A stretch of 64,000 bases of DNA from Prochlorococcus sp. AG-347-K19 (GTDB lineage Bacteria; Cyanobacteriota; Cyanobacteriia; PCC-6307; Cyanobiaceae): the NCBI GenBank assembly GCA_003281335.1, contig QCCG01000002.1:124001-188000 (forward strand), given 5' to 3'. Below the pieces are notes generated by a model. It saw only the letters and a list, made by a program, of their open reading frames with translations, was not told the origin of the DNA and made no database searches. The translations under genes were made by a program, and so were the position numbers. Each line of letters starts with the position of its first letter. The stretch's first letter is position 1. Of this stretch, positions 19,634-29,409 are shown one piece after another.

Positions 19634-21616
19634 ATGTCATTAGATAAAAAAAAATCAATCAATAACATACTTGAAGAAAAGAGAATTTTCCCTCCATCAA
19701 AAAAATTTGCAGAAAACTCAAATATTAGTACTCAAGAAGAATTACTAAGTCTAAAAAAACAAGCATCAGATAATCCTATTCAATTTTGGGAATCTTTTGC
19801 AAAATCTGAATTAGATTGGTTTGAGCCATTTCAAACTGTATTAGATAACGAAAATGCGCCCTTTTTTAAATGGTTCAAAGAAGGGAAACTCAATATTACA
19901 TATAACTGCTTAGATAGACATATTAAGAGAGGGCTTGGAGGAAAGATTGCACTTATATGGGAAGGCGAACCAGGAGATAGCAAAAAATATACTTACGAAG
20001 AACTTCTAAAAGAGGTATGTAAAGCAGCTAATGCATTTAAAGAAATTGGTGTAAAAAAGGGAGATTTGGTATGTATTTATATGCCGATGATTCCAGAAGC
20101 GATGTTTGCGATGTTAGCTTGTGCAAGAATTGGCGCGCCTCATTCAGTTGTCTTTGGAGGATTTTCTTCAGAAGCTTTAAAAGATAGGTTAATTGATGGT
20201 AACGCCAGATTTGTTGTTACTGCTGATGGTGGCTTTAGAAAAGATAAGGTGATTGAACTTAAGAAAGCAGTTGATGCGGCAATTGAAAACGGGGCAGATA
20301 AAGTTGTTGAAAAAGTAGTTGTTGTTCGACGATCCCAGAAAAATATTTCGATGGTTGATGATAGAGATTTTTGGTGGCACGAATTATTAAAAGATCAAAT
20401 AGATCATTGTGAACCAGAAATAATGAATAGCGAAGATAGACTTTTTATTCTCTATACTTCGGGCTCTACTGGAAAGCCCAAAGGTGTAGTTCACACTACA
20501 GGTGGTTACAATCTTTGGTCCCATTTAACATTTAAATGGATTTTTGACTTAAAAGATGACGATATTTACTGGTGTACTGCCGATGTTGGTTGGATTACAG
20601 GTCATAGTTACATAGTTTATGGGCCTTTATCTAATGGCGCTACAACCTTAATGTATGAGGGAGTGCCAAGACCATCAAATTTAGGGGCTTTTTGGGAAAT
20701 TGTTCAAAAATATAAGGTTTCTATTTTTTATACTGCACCAACAGCAATAAGAGCATTTATGAAGTCTGGACGTGAAATTCCTGATAAGTATAATTTGGAG
20801 AGTCTTAGACTTTTGGGCACAGTTGGTGAACCAATTAATCCTGAAGCATGGATGTGGTACAAGGATGTTATTGGTAAAGATAAATGCCCTATTGTTGATA
20901 CTTGGTGGCAAACTGAGACTGGTGGTGTGATGATAAGTCCCTTGCCTGGAGTCGTTCCAACAAAGCCAGGTTCAGCTACTTTCCCTTTGCCAGGAATCGA
21001 AGTTGAAATTGTCGATAAGAATGGAGATAAGGTTAAGGAGAATGATGGTGGCTATTTAATTATTAAGAAACCTTGGCCAGGAATGATGAGAACAATTCAC
21101 GGAAACTCAGAGAGATATTTGGAGAGTTATTGGGAATATATTTCCTTTAAAGGAGAAAAAAATGTTTATTTTGCTGGAGATGGAGCACGCATTGATGAAG
21201 ATGGATATATATGGATTATGGGAAGAGTTGATGATGTCATAAGTGTTTCAGGTCATCGTTTAGGAACAATGGAGATAGAATCTGCGTTGGTAAGTCATAA
21301 ATCAGTTGCAGAGTCTGCAGTCGTTGGCAAAAAAGATGATTTAAAAGGTGAAGTTATAGTTGCTTTTGTATCTCTAGAGAAAGACGTGAACGGTTCTTCA
21401 GAATTAGTTGAGAATCTAAAGAAACATGTTGTGAATGAAATTGGAATTATCGCAAAGCCAGAAAAGATTATAATTTCTGACTCTCTTCCTAAAACACGTA
21501 GTGGAAAAATTATGAGGCGAATTTTAAGATCTTTAGCTGCTGGAGAAAAAATTAGTGGTGATATAAGCACTCTAGAAGATAGTTCTGTTTTGGAAAAGCT
21601 GAAAGAATTATCCTAA
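19634..21616 (+). CDS. acs: Acetyl-CoA synthetase
   Basis: AMP-forming acetate:CoA ligase of 660 residues. The adenylation motif [12 protein letters not shown], the core WWQTETGG, the hinge region [16 protein letters not shown] and the C-terminal acetylatable lysine in [11 protein letters not shown] are intact. It lets the cell reuse acetate for acetyl-CoA. A 94-base gap with no visible element separates it from the upstream gene. Its stop overlaps the stop of the convergent DUF1350 gene by four bases. Confidence 0.95.
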   Translation: MSLDKKKSINNILEEKRIFPPSKKFAENSNISTQEELLSLKKQASDNPIQFWESFAKSELDWFEPFQTVLDNENAPFFKWFKEGKLNITYNCLDRHIKRGLGGKIALIWEGEPGDSKKYTYEELLKEVCKAANAFKEIGVKKGDLVCIYMPMIPEAMFAMLACARIGAPHSVVFGGFSSEALKDRLIDGNARFVVTADGGFRKDKVIELKKAVDAAIENGADKVVEKVVVVRRSQKNISMVDDRDFWWHELLKDQIDHCEPEIMNSEDRLFILYTSGSTGKPKGVVHTTGGYNLWSHLTFKWIFDLKDDDIYWCTADVGWITGHSYIVYGPLSNGATTLMYEGVPRPSNLGAFWEIVQKYKVSIFYTAPTAIRAFMKSGREIPDKYNLESLRLLGTVGEPINPEAWMWYKDVIGKDKCPIVDTWWQTETGGVMISPLPGVVPTKPGSATFPLPGIEVEIVDKNGDKVKENDGGYLIIKKPWPGMMRTIHGNSERYLESYWEYISFKGEKNVYFAGDGARIDEDGYIWIMGRVDDVISVSGHRLGTMEIESALVSHKSVAESAVVGKKDDLKGEVIVAFVSLEKDVNGSSELVENLKKHVVNEIGIIAKPEKIIISDSLPKTRSGKIMRRILRSLAAGEKISGDISTLEDSSVLEKLKELS

Positions 21617-22335
21617 TCAGATTCATCAATCAAATTGGAAATATTTTTTATAGTATTTCTTTTGAATTCATCATCGGCCCAGTCTCCCAAAAAATTTTCT
21701 CTTAGCCCTGCGCTTGCAATTATAGTGTGAGTACCTTTTAACATTACCCCCTTGGAGTTGTCTTCTTTTCTTGCTTTCAGACAAGAAAATAATTTATCTG
21801 TTTGATCTAATTCATCTGAGTTAAATTTTATTAGAAAGTTATTTTTTTGATTATATGTTTTTTCAATCAATCGTAAAGTTCTTTCAGGGCTTGGGCTGAA
21901 TTCACTGTTGAATTCTAATTTTTGAGAAAGTTGTTTCAATAATGGAATAGATTTGTTAGCACTGAAGTTATTAAAACTTATTGATATGAATTTTTCGCAA
22001 TTCCTTCCACCATCAGGAGAAATTAAATGAAGTTTGCAGCCTAGGCTATGACCAATTCTTATTGAAGGAATTGATGTTCCTATTCTCTTTGATAAGGATA
22101 TTCGGCAATTTTTGAAATCCTTCCATGCTCTAATAGCAAGTTGTTGGTGATCAAATTGTGGAGTGTATTTATATGCATGTACTGCATAGTTTTTATTTAT
22201 TAAACTCTCTATGAATCTTTTATAAGTTAAATCTGGTTTAGAAGCTAGATAACTTCCACCAATAAATTCCACGATTTTTTTGGGATTTGAAGGCCAATAA
22301 CAAAAATTATTAAATTGATATTTTGTAAAAGTCAT
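21613..22335 (-). CDS. DUF1350 (alpha/beta-hydrolase-like) protein
   Basis: This 240-residue protein resembles the cyanobacterial and plant DUF1350 family, a presumed alpha/beta hydrolase. [18 protein letters not shown] and [11 protein letters not shown] (a nucleophile-elbow-like G-H-S-L-G) support this, as does the FNNFSAN segment. If the elbow is functional, Ser is the nucleophile; the acid and His are not obvious. It is transcribed toward acs and overlaps its stop by four bases. Confidence 0.65.
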   Translation of the reverse strand: MTFTKYQFNNFCYWPSNPKKIVEFIGGSYLASKPDLTYKRFIESLINKNYAVHAYKYTPQFDHQQLAIRAWKDFKNCRISLSKRIGTSIPSIRIGHSLGCKLHLISPDGGRNCEKFISISFNNFSANKSIPLLKQLSQKLEFNSEFSPSPERTLRLIEKTYNQKNNFLIKFNSDELDQTDKLFSCLKARKEDNSKGVMLKGTHTIIASAGLRENFLGDWADDEFKRNTIKNISNLIDESD

Positions 22336-22452
22336 CTTTCATAAACTAAGAATGTTTCAAAGATTATTTTCTAATCAGATTTCTTAATTTATATTAATTT
22401 AAGAGAAATTTATTTTAAATGCGTCAAGATAAATGAAAGTGTTTACAGCTAA

Positions 22453-23232
22453 TTGGAATTATCTAACAAAAAAGAATTAAATCAATTGGATATTCTTCAG
22501 GATCAAGTTATCAGTTATCCCTCTGAAGATAGTATTACTAATCAGAATAAAAAAATTGAAAAAGTTTTAATTCTTGATACTGAAACAACAGGTTTAGATG
22601 AAAATAAAGATGAAGTGATAGAGATAGGTTGTATTTTGTTTGATGTATCTTTTAAATGTGTACTTTCGCAGGTATCATTTTTATTCCCGGTAAATAATAA
22701 TGAAGCAGAATATGTTAATGGTATATCTGCAGAAGTAACTAATATCTCTCAACCATGGGAAGATGGATTGAATTTCTTTTTAAAACTTGTTGATTGTTCT
22801 GATTTCATTGTCGCTCATAATGTTGAGTTTGATAAGAAATGGTTTGGAAAAGGAAGATTACCAAAACTTAATAAAAAATGGATATGCAGTTTAGAAGATA
22901 TAAACTGGTCTTTTCAAAAATCACTAAAAAATAGACCCTCAGTAACTGATCTAGCTTTATCTTTTTCAATACCAGTTTGGAATTTGCATAGAGCTTTATC
23001 TGATTGCTTTTACATATCTGAGGTCTTCAAAAAATGTGATAATTTAGAGGAACTTTTACTTAAAGCTACTGAACCGAGGTTTTTATACAAGGCACTGATT
23101 AGCTACGAAGATAGGTCTTTAGCTAAAAATGCTGGGTTCAGATGGAATAGTCCTGTACAAGGAGCTTGGTCAAGAAAATTAACTACTGATGAGGCAAAAA
23201 ATCTTGATTTTAGAGTTGAGATTTTGAATTAA
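22453..23232 (+). CDS. DnaQ-like DEDDh 3'-5' exonuclease
   Basis: The exonuclease fold spans residues about 36-200. It carries the DxE motif in LDTETTGLDE, the second Asp in FIVAHNVEFDKKW, and the final H-x4-D in LHRALSDCFYI. This is the full DEDDh set. A C-terminal extra segment (AKNAGFRWNSPVQGAWSRKL) resembles the small AxxxGxRW...W modules found on other nucleic-acid proteins. It is too divergent to be the polymerase III epsilon subunit with confidence. The only start that fits is TTG, because a TAA lies in frame just upstream. Confidence 0.8.
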   Translation: MELSNKKELNQLDILQDQVISYPSEDSITNQNKKIEKVLILDTETTGLDENKDEVIEIGCILFDVSFKCVLSQVSFLFPVNNNEAEYVNGISAEVTNISQPWEDGLNFFLKLVDCSDFIVAHNVEFDKKWFGKGRLPKLNKKWICSLEDINWSFQKSLKNRPSVTDLALSFSIPVWNLHRALSDCFYISEVFKKCDNLEELLLKATEPRFLYKALISYEDRSLAKNAGFRWNSPVQGAWSRKLTTDEAKNLDFRVEILN

Positions 23233-23262
23233 TATTTATTTAATTTTTGACTAAGAAAATAT

Positions 23263-23673
23263 TTAGTGCATCTTACAAGGCATCCATTTATCACCCATTT
23301 TATGTGCTCCAATACATCCGTATTTTGAAGCAGCCTTTTCAGCCTCTTCTTTAGTGTTAAATAGATCTGAAATCATATTTTCCTTATTTGAATTTGAAAT
23401 TTGTTTGGAATGATTATGCGAATTAGGTGAATACTCCCAAATCCCCATAGTAGTAACACCGGCAGAGATAATTCCCATTCCGACTACTGATAAATTGACA
23501 ATTCCCATTGCGACTGCGCCAAAAGAAAATACACCCATTGGGACTACCCCTATACTTATTACTCCCATTGGCACTATTCCTACTGAAACTATACCAAGAG
23601 GTGCTATTCCAAAAGCAATTTTTTTTGGTTTTGTACCGCAATGTTGATTCTCTTTACTTTTATTAATTCCCAA
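23263..23673 (-). CDS. Glycine-pentad repeat protein with C-terminal DUF3721
   Basis: This 136-residue protein has three parts. Residues about 1-18 are charged. Residues about 19-78 are about eleven consecutive five-residue units of the form [I/V]-x-x-x-G, with PMG-type and S-x-G-type units alternating (for example IVPMG-VISIG-VVPMG). The C-terminal 32 residues match DUF3721 (YGCIGAHKMGDKWMPC), a short picocyanobacterial Cys/His motif. The repeat is hydrophobic and could be membrane-inserted or a beta solenoid. No enzymatic motif is visible and the function is unknown. Confidence 0.75.
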   Translation of the reverse strand: MGINKSKENQHCGTKPKKIAFGIAPLGIVSVGIVPMGVISIGVVPMGVFSFGAVAMGIVNLSVVGMGIISAGVTTMGIWEYSPNSHNHSKQISNSNKENMISDLFNTKEEAEKAASKYGCIGAHKMGDKWMPCKMH

Positions 23674-23771
23674 TAGTTTTTCTAAATGTTAAATTAAAAT
23701 TGTCTCACAAAATAACCAATCAAAGATTAATTTCTAGATGAATTAAAAATTTTGAATTATTTTTTAGAACT

Positions 23772-25052
23772 TTGAATAACTTAAAAAACCTAAGAGGAAC
23801 AGTAGATCTATTTCCTGATCAATTAATAAAGTGGCAAAACGTTGAAAAAATTTTATTAGAACAGCTTTCTAGAGCATCCATCAAAGAAATAAGAACTCCA
23901 ATATTGGAAATGACCGAATTATTTATAAGAGGAATTGGTGAAGGAACAGATGTTGTCAGTAAGGAAATGTATACATTTCTTGATAGAGGGGAGAGATCTT
24001 GCACTCTAAGACCTGAAGGAACAGCCTCAGTCGCACGAGCTTTAATACAAAATGGAATATCGTCTAATCCTCTGCAAAAACTTTGGTACATGGGTCCTAT
24101 GTTTCGATACGAAAGGCCTCAAGCAGGTAGGCAAAGGCAGTTTCATCAATTAGGAGTTGAGTTTATAGGATATGATTCAGTTAGAAGTGATGTTGAAATT
24201 ATTGCTTTAGCTTGGGATATCTTAGGTAAATTAGGAATAAAAAAACTCAATCTTGAAATAAATACGTTAGGTGATAATAATGACAGATCAAATTTTCAAA
24301 AATCTTTTTTAAAATGGTTAGAAACAAATAAAGATTCTCTAGATTTAGATTCTCAGAATAGAATTTCTAAAAACCCCTTGAGGATTTTGGATTCAAAGAA
24401 TATTCAAACTAAAAAAGTTCTTGAAAATGCACCAAGATTATTTAATTTTTTATCTGAAAAAAGTCATAACAGATATTTAGACTTAAAAAGACAACTAGAG
24501 GTTTTGAAAATACCTTATGTAGAAAATTTTAATCTTGTAAGGGGTTTAGATTACTACACTCATACAGCTTTTGAAATTACTAGTGGGGCTCTGGGCTCCC
24601 AAGCTACAGTTTGCGGAGGAGGGAGATATGACGATTTAATAAAACAAATGGGAGGGCCAAACACCCCCGCAATTGGTTTCGCTATTGGTTTAGAAAGATT
24701 AATTTTACTCGCAGGAAAAGAGCTTGAAATTCCAAGAAATACTGATATTTATATCATTAATCAAGGCTTAATTGCTGAATCATTAGCAATGGATTTATCT
24801 AGAAAATTAAGAAATTACGATTTGTTAGTTGAGTTAGATTTAAGCGGAGCCTCATTCTCTAAGCAATTTAAAAAGGCAAATAAACTTAAAACTAAAAGTA
24901 TTATTGTTATTGGTGATGATGAGGCAGTTAATGGGAAATTTACTATAAGACTCTTTGATCAATCAGGTAATGGGAATCAAGAGGAAGTTATATCTTTTGA
25001 GAATGATATTAAATTAGAAAATTGGATAAATAATAACTTACTTGTAAAGTGA
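23772..25052 (+). CDS. hisS: Histidyl-tRNA synthetase
   Basis: Class II synthetase of 426 residues. It has the N-terminal LRGTVDLFPDQ, motif 2 (YMGPMFRYERPQAGRQRQFHQLGVEFIG), the two histidine-specific boxes (LVRGLDYYTHTAFE and GGGRYDDL), motif 3 (AIGFAIGLERL) and the C-terminal anticodon domain. The start is a TTG with no clear ribosome-binding site; the first residues (MNNLKNLRGT) fit the family. The TGA stop overlaps the next ATG (TGATG). Confidence 0.94.
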   Translation: MNNLKNLRGTVDLFPDQLIKWQNVEKILLEQLSRASIKEIRTPILEMTELFIRGIGEGTDVVSKEMYTFLDRGERSCTLRPEGTASVARALIQNGISSNPLQKLWYMGPMFRYERPQAGRQRQFHQLGVEFIGYDSVRSDVEIIALAWDILGKLGIKKLNLEINTLGDNNDRSNFQKSFLKWLETNKDSLDLDSQNRISKNPLRILDSKNIQTKKVLENAPRLFNFLSEKSHNRYLDLKRQLEVLKIPYVENFNLVRGLDYYTHTAFEITSGALGSQATVCGGGRYDDLIKQMGGPNTPAIGFAIGLERLILLAGKELEIPRNTDIYIINQGLIAESLAMDLSRKLRNYDLLVELDLSGASFSKQFKKANKLKTKSIIVIGDDEAVNGKFTIRLFDQSGNGNQEEVISFENDIKLENWINNNLLVK

Positions 25053-25342
25053 TGTTCTTGAAGATAGTGATAATTTTTCTTTTTATATTTATTTTTTTTA
25101 ATTTAAGGAATTTTCTTAAATTAAATAGAAAACAAAAAGGTTTTAATTCTAAAAAAATAACCACTTTCAATAAAAAGAATCTTAATAATTGGATGAATTT
25201 AACTAAAAAAGAAAGATATAACTTAACAAAACAAGATTCTCTTAACTACATGGATAAAAGAAAACTTTTATTAGACGAAATTAGAAATGAATATAAGAAA
25301 ATATCTAGAAAAAATTCTGAGGGGAACATTAAGAAAAAATAA
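25052..25342 (+). CDS. Small basic protein with one N-terminal membrane helix
   Basis: This is a 96-residue unrecognised protein. Residues about 1-20 form one membrane helix (IVIIFLFIFIFF). The rest is very rich in Lys, Asn and Arg, with a short helix-prone LLLDEIRNEYKKIS near the end. The ATG overlaps the hisS TGA (TGATG), so translation is probably coupled; a GTG one codon earlier is also possible. Two bases separate it from the next gene. It could be an inner-membrane protein with a cytoplasmic basic tail. Confidence 0.65.
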   Translation: MFLKIVIIFLFIFIFFNLRNFLKLNRKQKGFNSKKITTFNKKNLNNWMNLTKKERYNLTKQDSLNYMDKRKLLLDEIRNEYKKISRKNSEGNIKKK

Positions 25343-25344
25343 TT

Positions 25345-25644
25345 ATGGAAAATTACTGGACTTCTAATAAAACAATAAAAGGATTAAGACATTTTGTTTT
25401 AGTAAATGAGACTAAAGAAAAAGGAAATATTAGTTTTTTAATGGTTTCTGTCCTTGATTCTGAAATTAACTTAAAAACTACTTATGAAGAATTAATAAAT
25501 AGTGGAAATTGGCACAAGGGTTGGATTAATCTTTCAAAGCATCAATCAATTACAGAAGAATACGTTAACTATAAATCCATCAATAAAGGAAAGGGTATCT
25601 ATGAAATATTCATTAATGAAGATTCTTTATTTAATATTTCTTAA
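25345..25644 (+). CDS. Trp-rich DUF2389/TIGR02450-like small protein
   Basis: This 99-residue protein matches the pattern of the Trp-rich TIGR02450/DUF2389 group. It has W-T-S near the N-terminus, GLRHFVLVNE, then a VSVLDSEINLKTTYEEL segment and the closing SGNWHKGWINL. The function of the family is unknown. It directly follows the small membrane protein gene in what looks like a hisS operon tail. Confidence 0.6.
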   Translation: MENYWTSNKTIKGLRHFVLVNETKEKGNISFLMVSVLDSEINLKTTYEELINSGNWHKGWINLSKHQSITEEYVNYKSINKGKGIYEIFINEDSLFNIS

Positions 25645-25798
25645 TTTGATATAAATCTTTCAAATCTCTTTTCTTTGTAAATACTAGGTTTTTTGAGACT
25701 TAATAATTATTTAAAAGTTTTACCCCTTTCAAAAAAATAAAATTAACGTTATCAAGGATTAATAATATTTACTTAATTCAATGTTAGGGGATAGGGAT

Positions 25799-26020
25799 AT
25801 GTGGAGCTCATCTGAGTTGACCTCTGAAAAATTGGGAATAACTGAAATTAAACTTTCTTTTTTACGTGAAAATGGAATACTCAAGCCTGGGATTCATTGG
25901 AAAAGCTCTCCACTTGGTCAGAAAAAACCTTGGAAACCCAAAGCTCTATACAATATAAAAATGTGCAGACAAATAATTAATAAATTTCATAGTGAAGAAA
26001 ACTTTAATATCGCAGCCTAA
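25799..26020 (+). CDS. Small excisionase-like helix-turn-helix protein
   Basis: This 73-residue protein has an N-terminal WSSSELTSEKLGITEIKL helix pair followed by FLRENGILKPGIHW. That reads like the small winged helix of excisionase/MerR-type DNA-binding proteins. I prefer the ATG at 25799 because AGGGGA sits 7 bases upstream of it; an ATG at 25781 would add six residues. No recombinase is nearby, so a chromosomal regulator is more likely than a phage excisionase. The function is not known. Confidence 0.6.
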   Translation: MWSSSELTSEKLGITEIKLSFLRENGILKPGIHWKSSPLGQKKPWKPKALYNIKMCRQIINKFHSEENFNIAA

Positions 26021-26064
26021 AAAATGATAATATCCTGATTAAATTGGGAAAATATATAAAATAT

Positions 26065-26241
26065 TTATTCGATTAGATTCTCATCCTTACACTCAATAAG
26101 AGTGTTTTGCAAAGTTGGATATAAGTTAATCATATTTATATATTGTTTCGATTTTCTGTAAGATTTCGCAGCCTTTTTGTAATGAACTTCAGATTTCATT
26201 TCTAGTGAAAATTTTCTAGAAGACTCTTGAGAAGTAGTCAT
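26065..26241 (-). CDS. Possible 58-residue basic protein
   Basis: An uninterrupted frame from ATG (26241) to TAA (26065) encodes a basic helical peptide with a KSEVHYKKAAKSYRKSKQY core. Its composition looks coding rather than random, but there is no family match I can name and no strong ribosome-binding site. It lies in the 550-base gap before pcbA, on the opposite strand. Confidence 0.45.
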   Translation of the reverse strand: MTTSQESSRKFSLEMKSEVHYKKAAKSYRKSKQYINMINLYPTLQNTLIECKDENLIE

Positions 26242-26386
26242 AATATTAGATGTCTTATCCCATATTTAATAATTGTTTGAGAATGAGGCAATAAACAGGA
26301 TGGTTTAATGAAACAAAACATCGTTTAATGTCAGCAAAATGAAATTTTTTAAACTTATTTGAATTTAAAATACTGATTTGTTTTAT

Positions 26387-26413
26387 AAAACTTTTATCTC
26401 TGAGAAAAGTTTT
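26387..26413. repeat. Perfect 9-bp inverted repeat upstream of pcbA
   Basis: AAAACTTTT and AAAAGTTTT flank a 9-base loop, with a short T run after the right arm. It could be a weak terminator read rightward or a hairpin in a long pcbA leader. Apart from the 58-residue frame, the rest of the 26021-26570 gap shows only AT-rich sequence and a TATAAA at 26530-26535, about 35 bases before the pcbA ATG. Confidence 0.45.
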
Positions 26414-26570
26414 TCTATATTAAACCTACCTTCTTTGCTCTTGGATTTCCTTATGAAGATTTTTTGTTTAGTGATAGCTAGGATTACTAACCTTTACAAT
26501 TTTGTTATGAATTCAACTGTTTGGTGAAATATAAAGTATTCTCAAAACGTTTAAGCTAATCAATTCCTAA

Positions 26571-27629
26571 ATGCAAACCTATGGTAATCCAGATACCACC
26601 TATGGATGGTGGGCTGGTAATTCAGGTGTAGCAAATCGCTCAGGAAAATTCATTGCTGCTCATGTAGCTCATGCAGGATTAATTGTTTTCTGGGCCGGTG
26701 CTTTCACCCTTTTCGAACTTTCACGATTTGACCCAAGTGTTCCAATGGGACACCAACCTCTTATCGCACTTCCTCATTTGGCGACCCTAGGAATTGGGTT
26801 TGATGCTGATGGAGTAATGATGGGAGATACAAAGCCTGTCCTCGCGATAGCAATTGTTCACTTAGTTTCCTCTATGGTCTTAGCAGCTGGAGGACTTTTA
26901 CATTCTCTTCTTCTTCCCGGAAATTTAGAAGATTCTGAAGTCGCAAGAGCAAGAAAATTCAATATCGAATGGGATAATCCTGATAAATTGACATTTATTC
27001 TTGGTCACCATTTAATTATTCTTGGATTTGCAGTTATTCTTCTTGTTGAATGGGCTCGAGTTCACGGGGTTTATGACCCAGCAATTGGAGCAGTAAGGCA
27101 AGTTGAGTATGATTTAAATCTGGCCGAGATTTGGAATCACCAGACAGATTTCCTTCTGATTGATGATTTAGAGGATGTGATGGGAGGCCATGCTTTCTTA
27201 GCATTTGTTTTAATAACAGGTGGCTCCTGGCATATTGCAACCAAGCAAGTTGGTGAATTTACCAAATTCAAAGGTAAGGGTCTTTTATCTGCAGAAGCGG
27301 TACTTTCATGGTCCTTGGCAGGTATAGGTTGGATGGCAATTATTGCTGCTTTCTGGAGTGCATCTAATACAACTGTTTATCCAGTTGAGTTTTTTGGTGA
27401 ACCACTCGAATTAAAGTTTAGTATTTCTCCTTATTGGGTTGATACTGTTGACCTCCCTGATGGTACTTATACCTCAAGAGCTTGGTTGGCTAATGTTCAC
27501 TACTACTTTGGATTTTTCTTTATTCAAGGTCATTTATGGCACGCTTTAAGAGCTTTAGGCTTTGACTTTAAGAGAGTTACAAATGCTATTAGTAATATTG
27601 ATAGCGCAACAGTTACACTTAAGGATTAA
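26571..27629 (+). CDS. pcbA: Divinyl-chlorophyll a/b light-harvesting protein Pcb
   Basis: This is the prochlorophyte antenna protein of the CP43/IsiA superfamily that delivers energy to photosystem II in the thylakoid. The 352 residues contain six membrane helices. Pigment-ligating histidines lie in the expected places ([68 protein letters not shown]). It lacks the large lumenal loop of CP43. A strong terminator follows the stop, so it is probably a single-gene transcript, as expected for an abundant protein. Confidence 0.96.
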   Translation: MQTYGNPDTTYGWWAGNSGVANRSGKFIAAHVAHAGLIVFWAGAFTLFELSRFDPSVPMGHQPLIALPHLATLGIGFDADGVMMGDTKPVLAIAIVHLVSSMVLAAGGLLHSLLLPGNLEDSEVARARKFNIEWDNPDKLTFILGHHLIILGFAVILLVEWARVHGVYDPAIGAVRQVEYDLNLAEIWNHQTDFLLIDDLEDVMGGHAFLAFVLITGGSWHIATKQVGEFTKFKGKGLLSAEAVLSWSLAGIGWMAIIAAFWSASNTTVYPVEFFGEPLELKFSISPYWVDTVDLPDGTYTSRAWLANVHYYFGFFFIQGHLWHALRALGFDFKRVTNAISNIDSATVTLKD

Positions 27630-27654
27630 TTCCTAAATTTCTTTATTAATATCA

Positions 27655-27685
27655 AAAGGCTCCTCTAACAGGAGCCTTTTTTTAT
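27655..27685 (+). terminator. Rho-independent terminator of pcbA
   Basis: A perfect 10-bp stem (AAAGGCTCCT / AGGAGCCTTT) with a 5-base CTAAC loop ends in a run of seven T. It lies 26 bases after the pcbA stop and is the clearest terminator in the window. Confidence 0.92.
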
Positions 27686-27723
27686 TTGAAAAATTTTGTT
27701 TATTAATTTAGATTTATTAGTAT

Positions 27724-29112
27724 ATGTTATTGAAGTCATTGAATATTATTTCTCTACAGGATAAAAATATTTTTTCAAATTCTATATATATAAGTTTTTT
27801 GGGATTTTTAATTATAATTTTTTTCTTGATTTTTGGGAGGAGATTAAAACTGGCTGTTCAGCTCGAGAGATTTGGACTGCCAATAGCAGTAATATCAGGA
27901 ATTTTAGGCATATCTATAGGTCCATTTGGAGCGATACACTTCTTGCCCAAAGAAACAGTTAATGTTTGGAGTAATTTTCCTACTCCTCTTTTATCATTAG
28001 TCTTCGCAACTTTAATGATGGGAAGACCTATCCCAAATATAAGTGGTTTAGTTAAACCTATTTTTAATCAATTTTTACTTGCTCTTTCCCTAGGTTTCGG
28101 ACAATTTTTTGTTGGTGGTTTAGTTGTTAAATATTTTTTGCCCCCAACTATGGATACTAATCCTCTAATGGGATGTTTGATCGAGGTTGGTTTTGAGGGG
28201 GGGCATGGAGCGGCATCAATCATCGGAGAGAGTTTTAATAGATTAGGTTTCCCAAATGGTTTAGATCTCGGTCTGGCTATGGCAACAATGGGTCTTTTAT
28301 CATCTTCATTATTGGGCAGCATTTTTATTTTCCTTGGAAGGACTTTTGGTATTTCAGATACAGAGGAAATTTCCGAAAAAAAAGATAATCAAAAAGAAAA
28401 TACAAAGATAGGAATTTTTGCGGATTTAAGAATTTTGATAATAAATCTTGGATTCTCTGGTTTGGCAATTTCTTTTGGTGTTTTATTACTTAAATTTTTA
28501 AAATATATCTCAAATCCTTTTGGTGACTTTTCTAGAGAAATTATTTTTTCTCTTCCAGTATTCCCCTTTATTCTAATAGGTTCGCTCCTTATTAGATATA
28601 TTTTAGAGAAAACCAAAAATACAGAATTTATTTCAAATATTTTGCAAAGAGAGATTGGGATTTTATCTACTGATCTATTGATTTTTTCGGCTATGGCAAG
28701 CTTAGATATTTCTATTGTTTTTGAAAATTGGAAAATAATCTTAGTTTTTACTATTTTTGGGTTATTTTGGAATTTAATTTGTATTGCTTATTTTGCATAC
28801 TTTATATTTGATGATTATTGGTTTGAAAAAAGTTTGATAGAGTTTGGAAACTCTACAGGTGTAGTGGCTTCAGGATTACTTCTCTTAAGGCTTGCAGATC
28901 CCAAAAATATTTCTAGAACTCTCCCAATTTTTACATCAAAACAGCTATTCGCACAATTAGTTCTATCAGGGGGATTTTTCACAGTTTTGGCACCTTTGAT
29001 GATTGCAAAAATTGGGATAGATTATTGGACAGAAATTTGTGCTGTAATTACATTTGTAATTCTTCTTATTGCATATATTTTTAATAAAGGAGAATTGAAA
29101 AAATCTCTTTAA
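27724..29112 (+). CDS. gltS: Sodium:glutamate symporter family protein (GltS-type)
   Basis: This 462-residue membrane protein has about ten to twelve helices. It carries the GltS (ESS family) glycine-rich GFEGGHGAASIIG loop near residue 158 and a second inverted-repeat-like half. GltS proteins import glutamate with sodium; the substrate here is inferred from family only. It starts 39 bases after the pcbA terminator, so it should have its own promoter. Confidence 0.8.
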   Translation: MLLKSLNIISLQDKNIFSNSIYISFLGFLIIIFFLIFGRRLKLAVQLERFGLPIAVISGILGISIGPFGAIHFLPKETVNVWSNFPTPLLSLVFATLMMGRPIPNISGLVKPIFNQFLLALSLGFGQFFVGGLVVKYFLPPTMDTNPLMGCLIEVGFEGGHGAASIIGESFNRLGFPNGLDLGLAMATMGLLSSSLLGSIFIFLGRTFGISDTEEISEKKDNQKENTKIGIFADLRILIINLGFSGLAISFGVLLLKFLKYISNPFGDFSREIIFSLPVFPFILIGSLLIRYILEKTKNTEFISNILQREIGILSTDLLIFSAMASLDISIVFENWKIILVFTIFGLFWNLICIAYFAYFIFDDYWFEKSLIEFGNSTGVVASGLLLLRLADPKNISRTLPIFTSKQLFAQLVLSGGFFTVLAPLMIAKIGIDYWTEICAVITFVILLIAYIFNKGELKKSL

Positions 29113-29151
29113 TAACTCTAGAATATTCTTATAGTTATTTTTTATTTTTAA

Positions 29152-29409
29152 ATGTCATTTGCTTCCTACGATATTCCGCCTCAAGAAAATAAAGGGAAGT
29201 GGTTTAGGAGTCATTTACTTGGGAGGGAAATTGAACTCGGTGAATTATATAGTCTTGGTTCAAATGATTTGGATTTGCTTATGGCTGAGACTGCTGAAAT
29301 AAGAAGCGACCTTGATTTTAAAGAAAAGAATATTGGTAAATTTAGAACTGCAGGATATTTTTTGGAGTTAGCACGGATAATTGAGAAAAGGAAGTTATTA
29401 GAAAGCTAA
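29152..29409 (+). CDS. Conserved small acidic protein, function unknown
   Basis: This is an 85-residue soluble protein with a GKWFRSHLLGREIELGELY segment and a mainly helical C-terminus (FRTAGYFLELARIIEKRKL). I do not recognise the family. It overlaps the stop of the convergent GST gene by four bases. Composition and codon use resemble its neighbours, so I take it as a real gene. Confidence 0.6.
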   Translation: MSFASYDIPPQENKGKWFRSHLLGREIELGELYSLGSNDLDLLMAETAEIRSDLDFKEKNIGKFRTAGYFLELARIIEKRKLLES

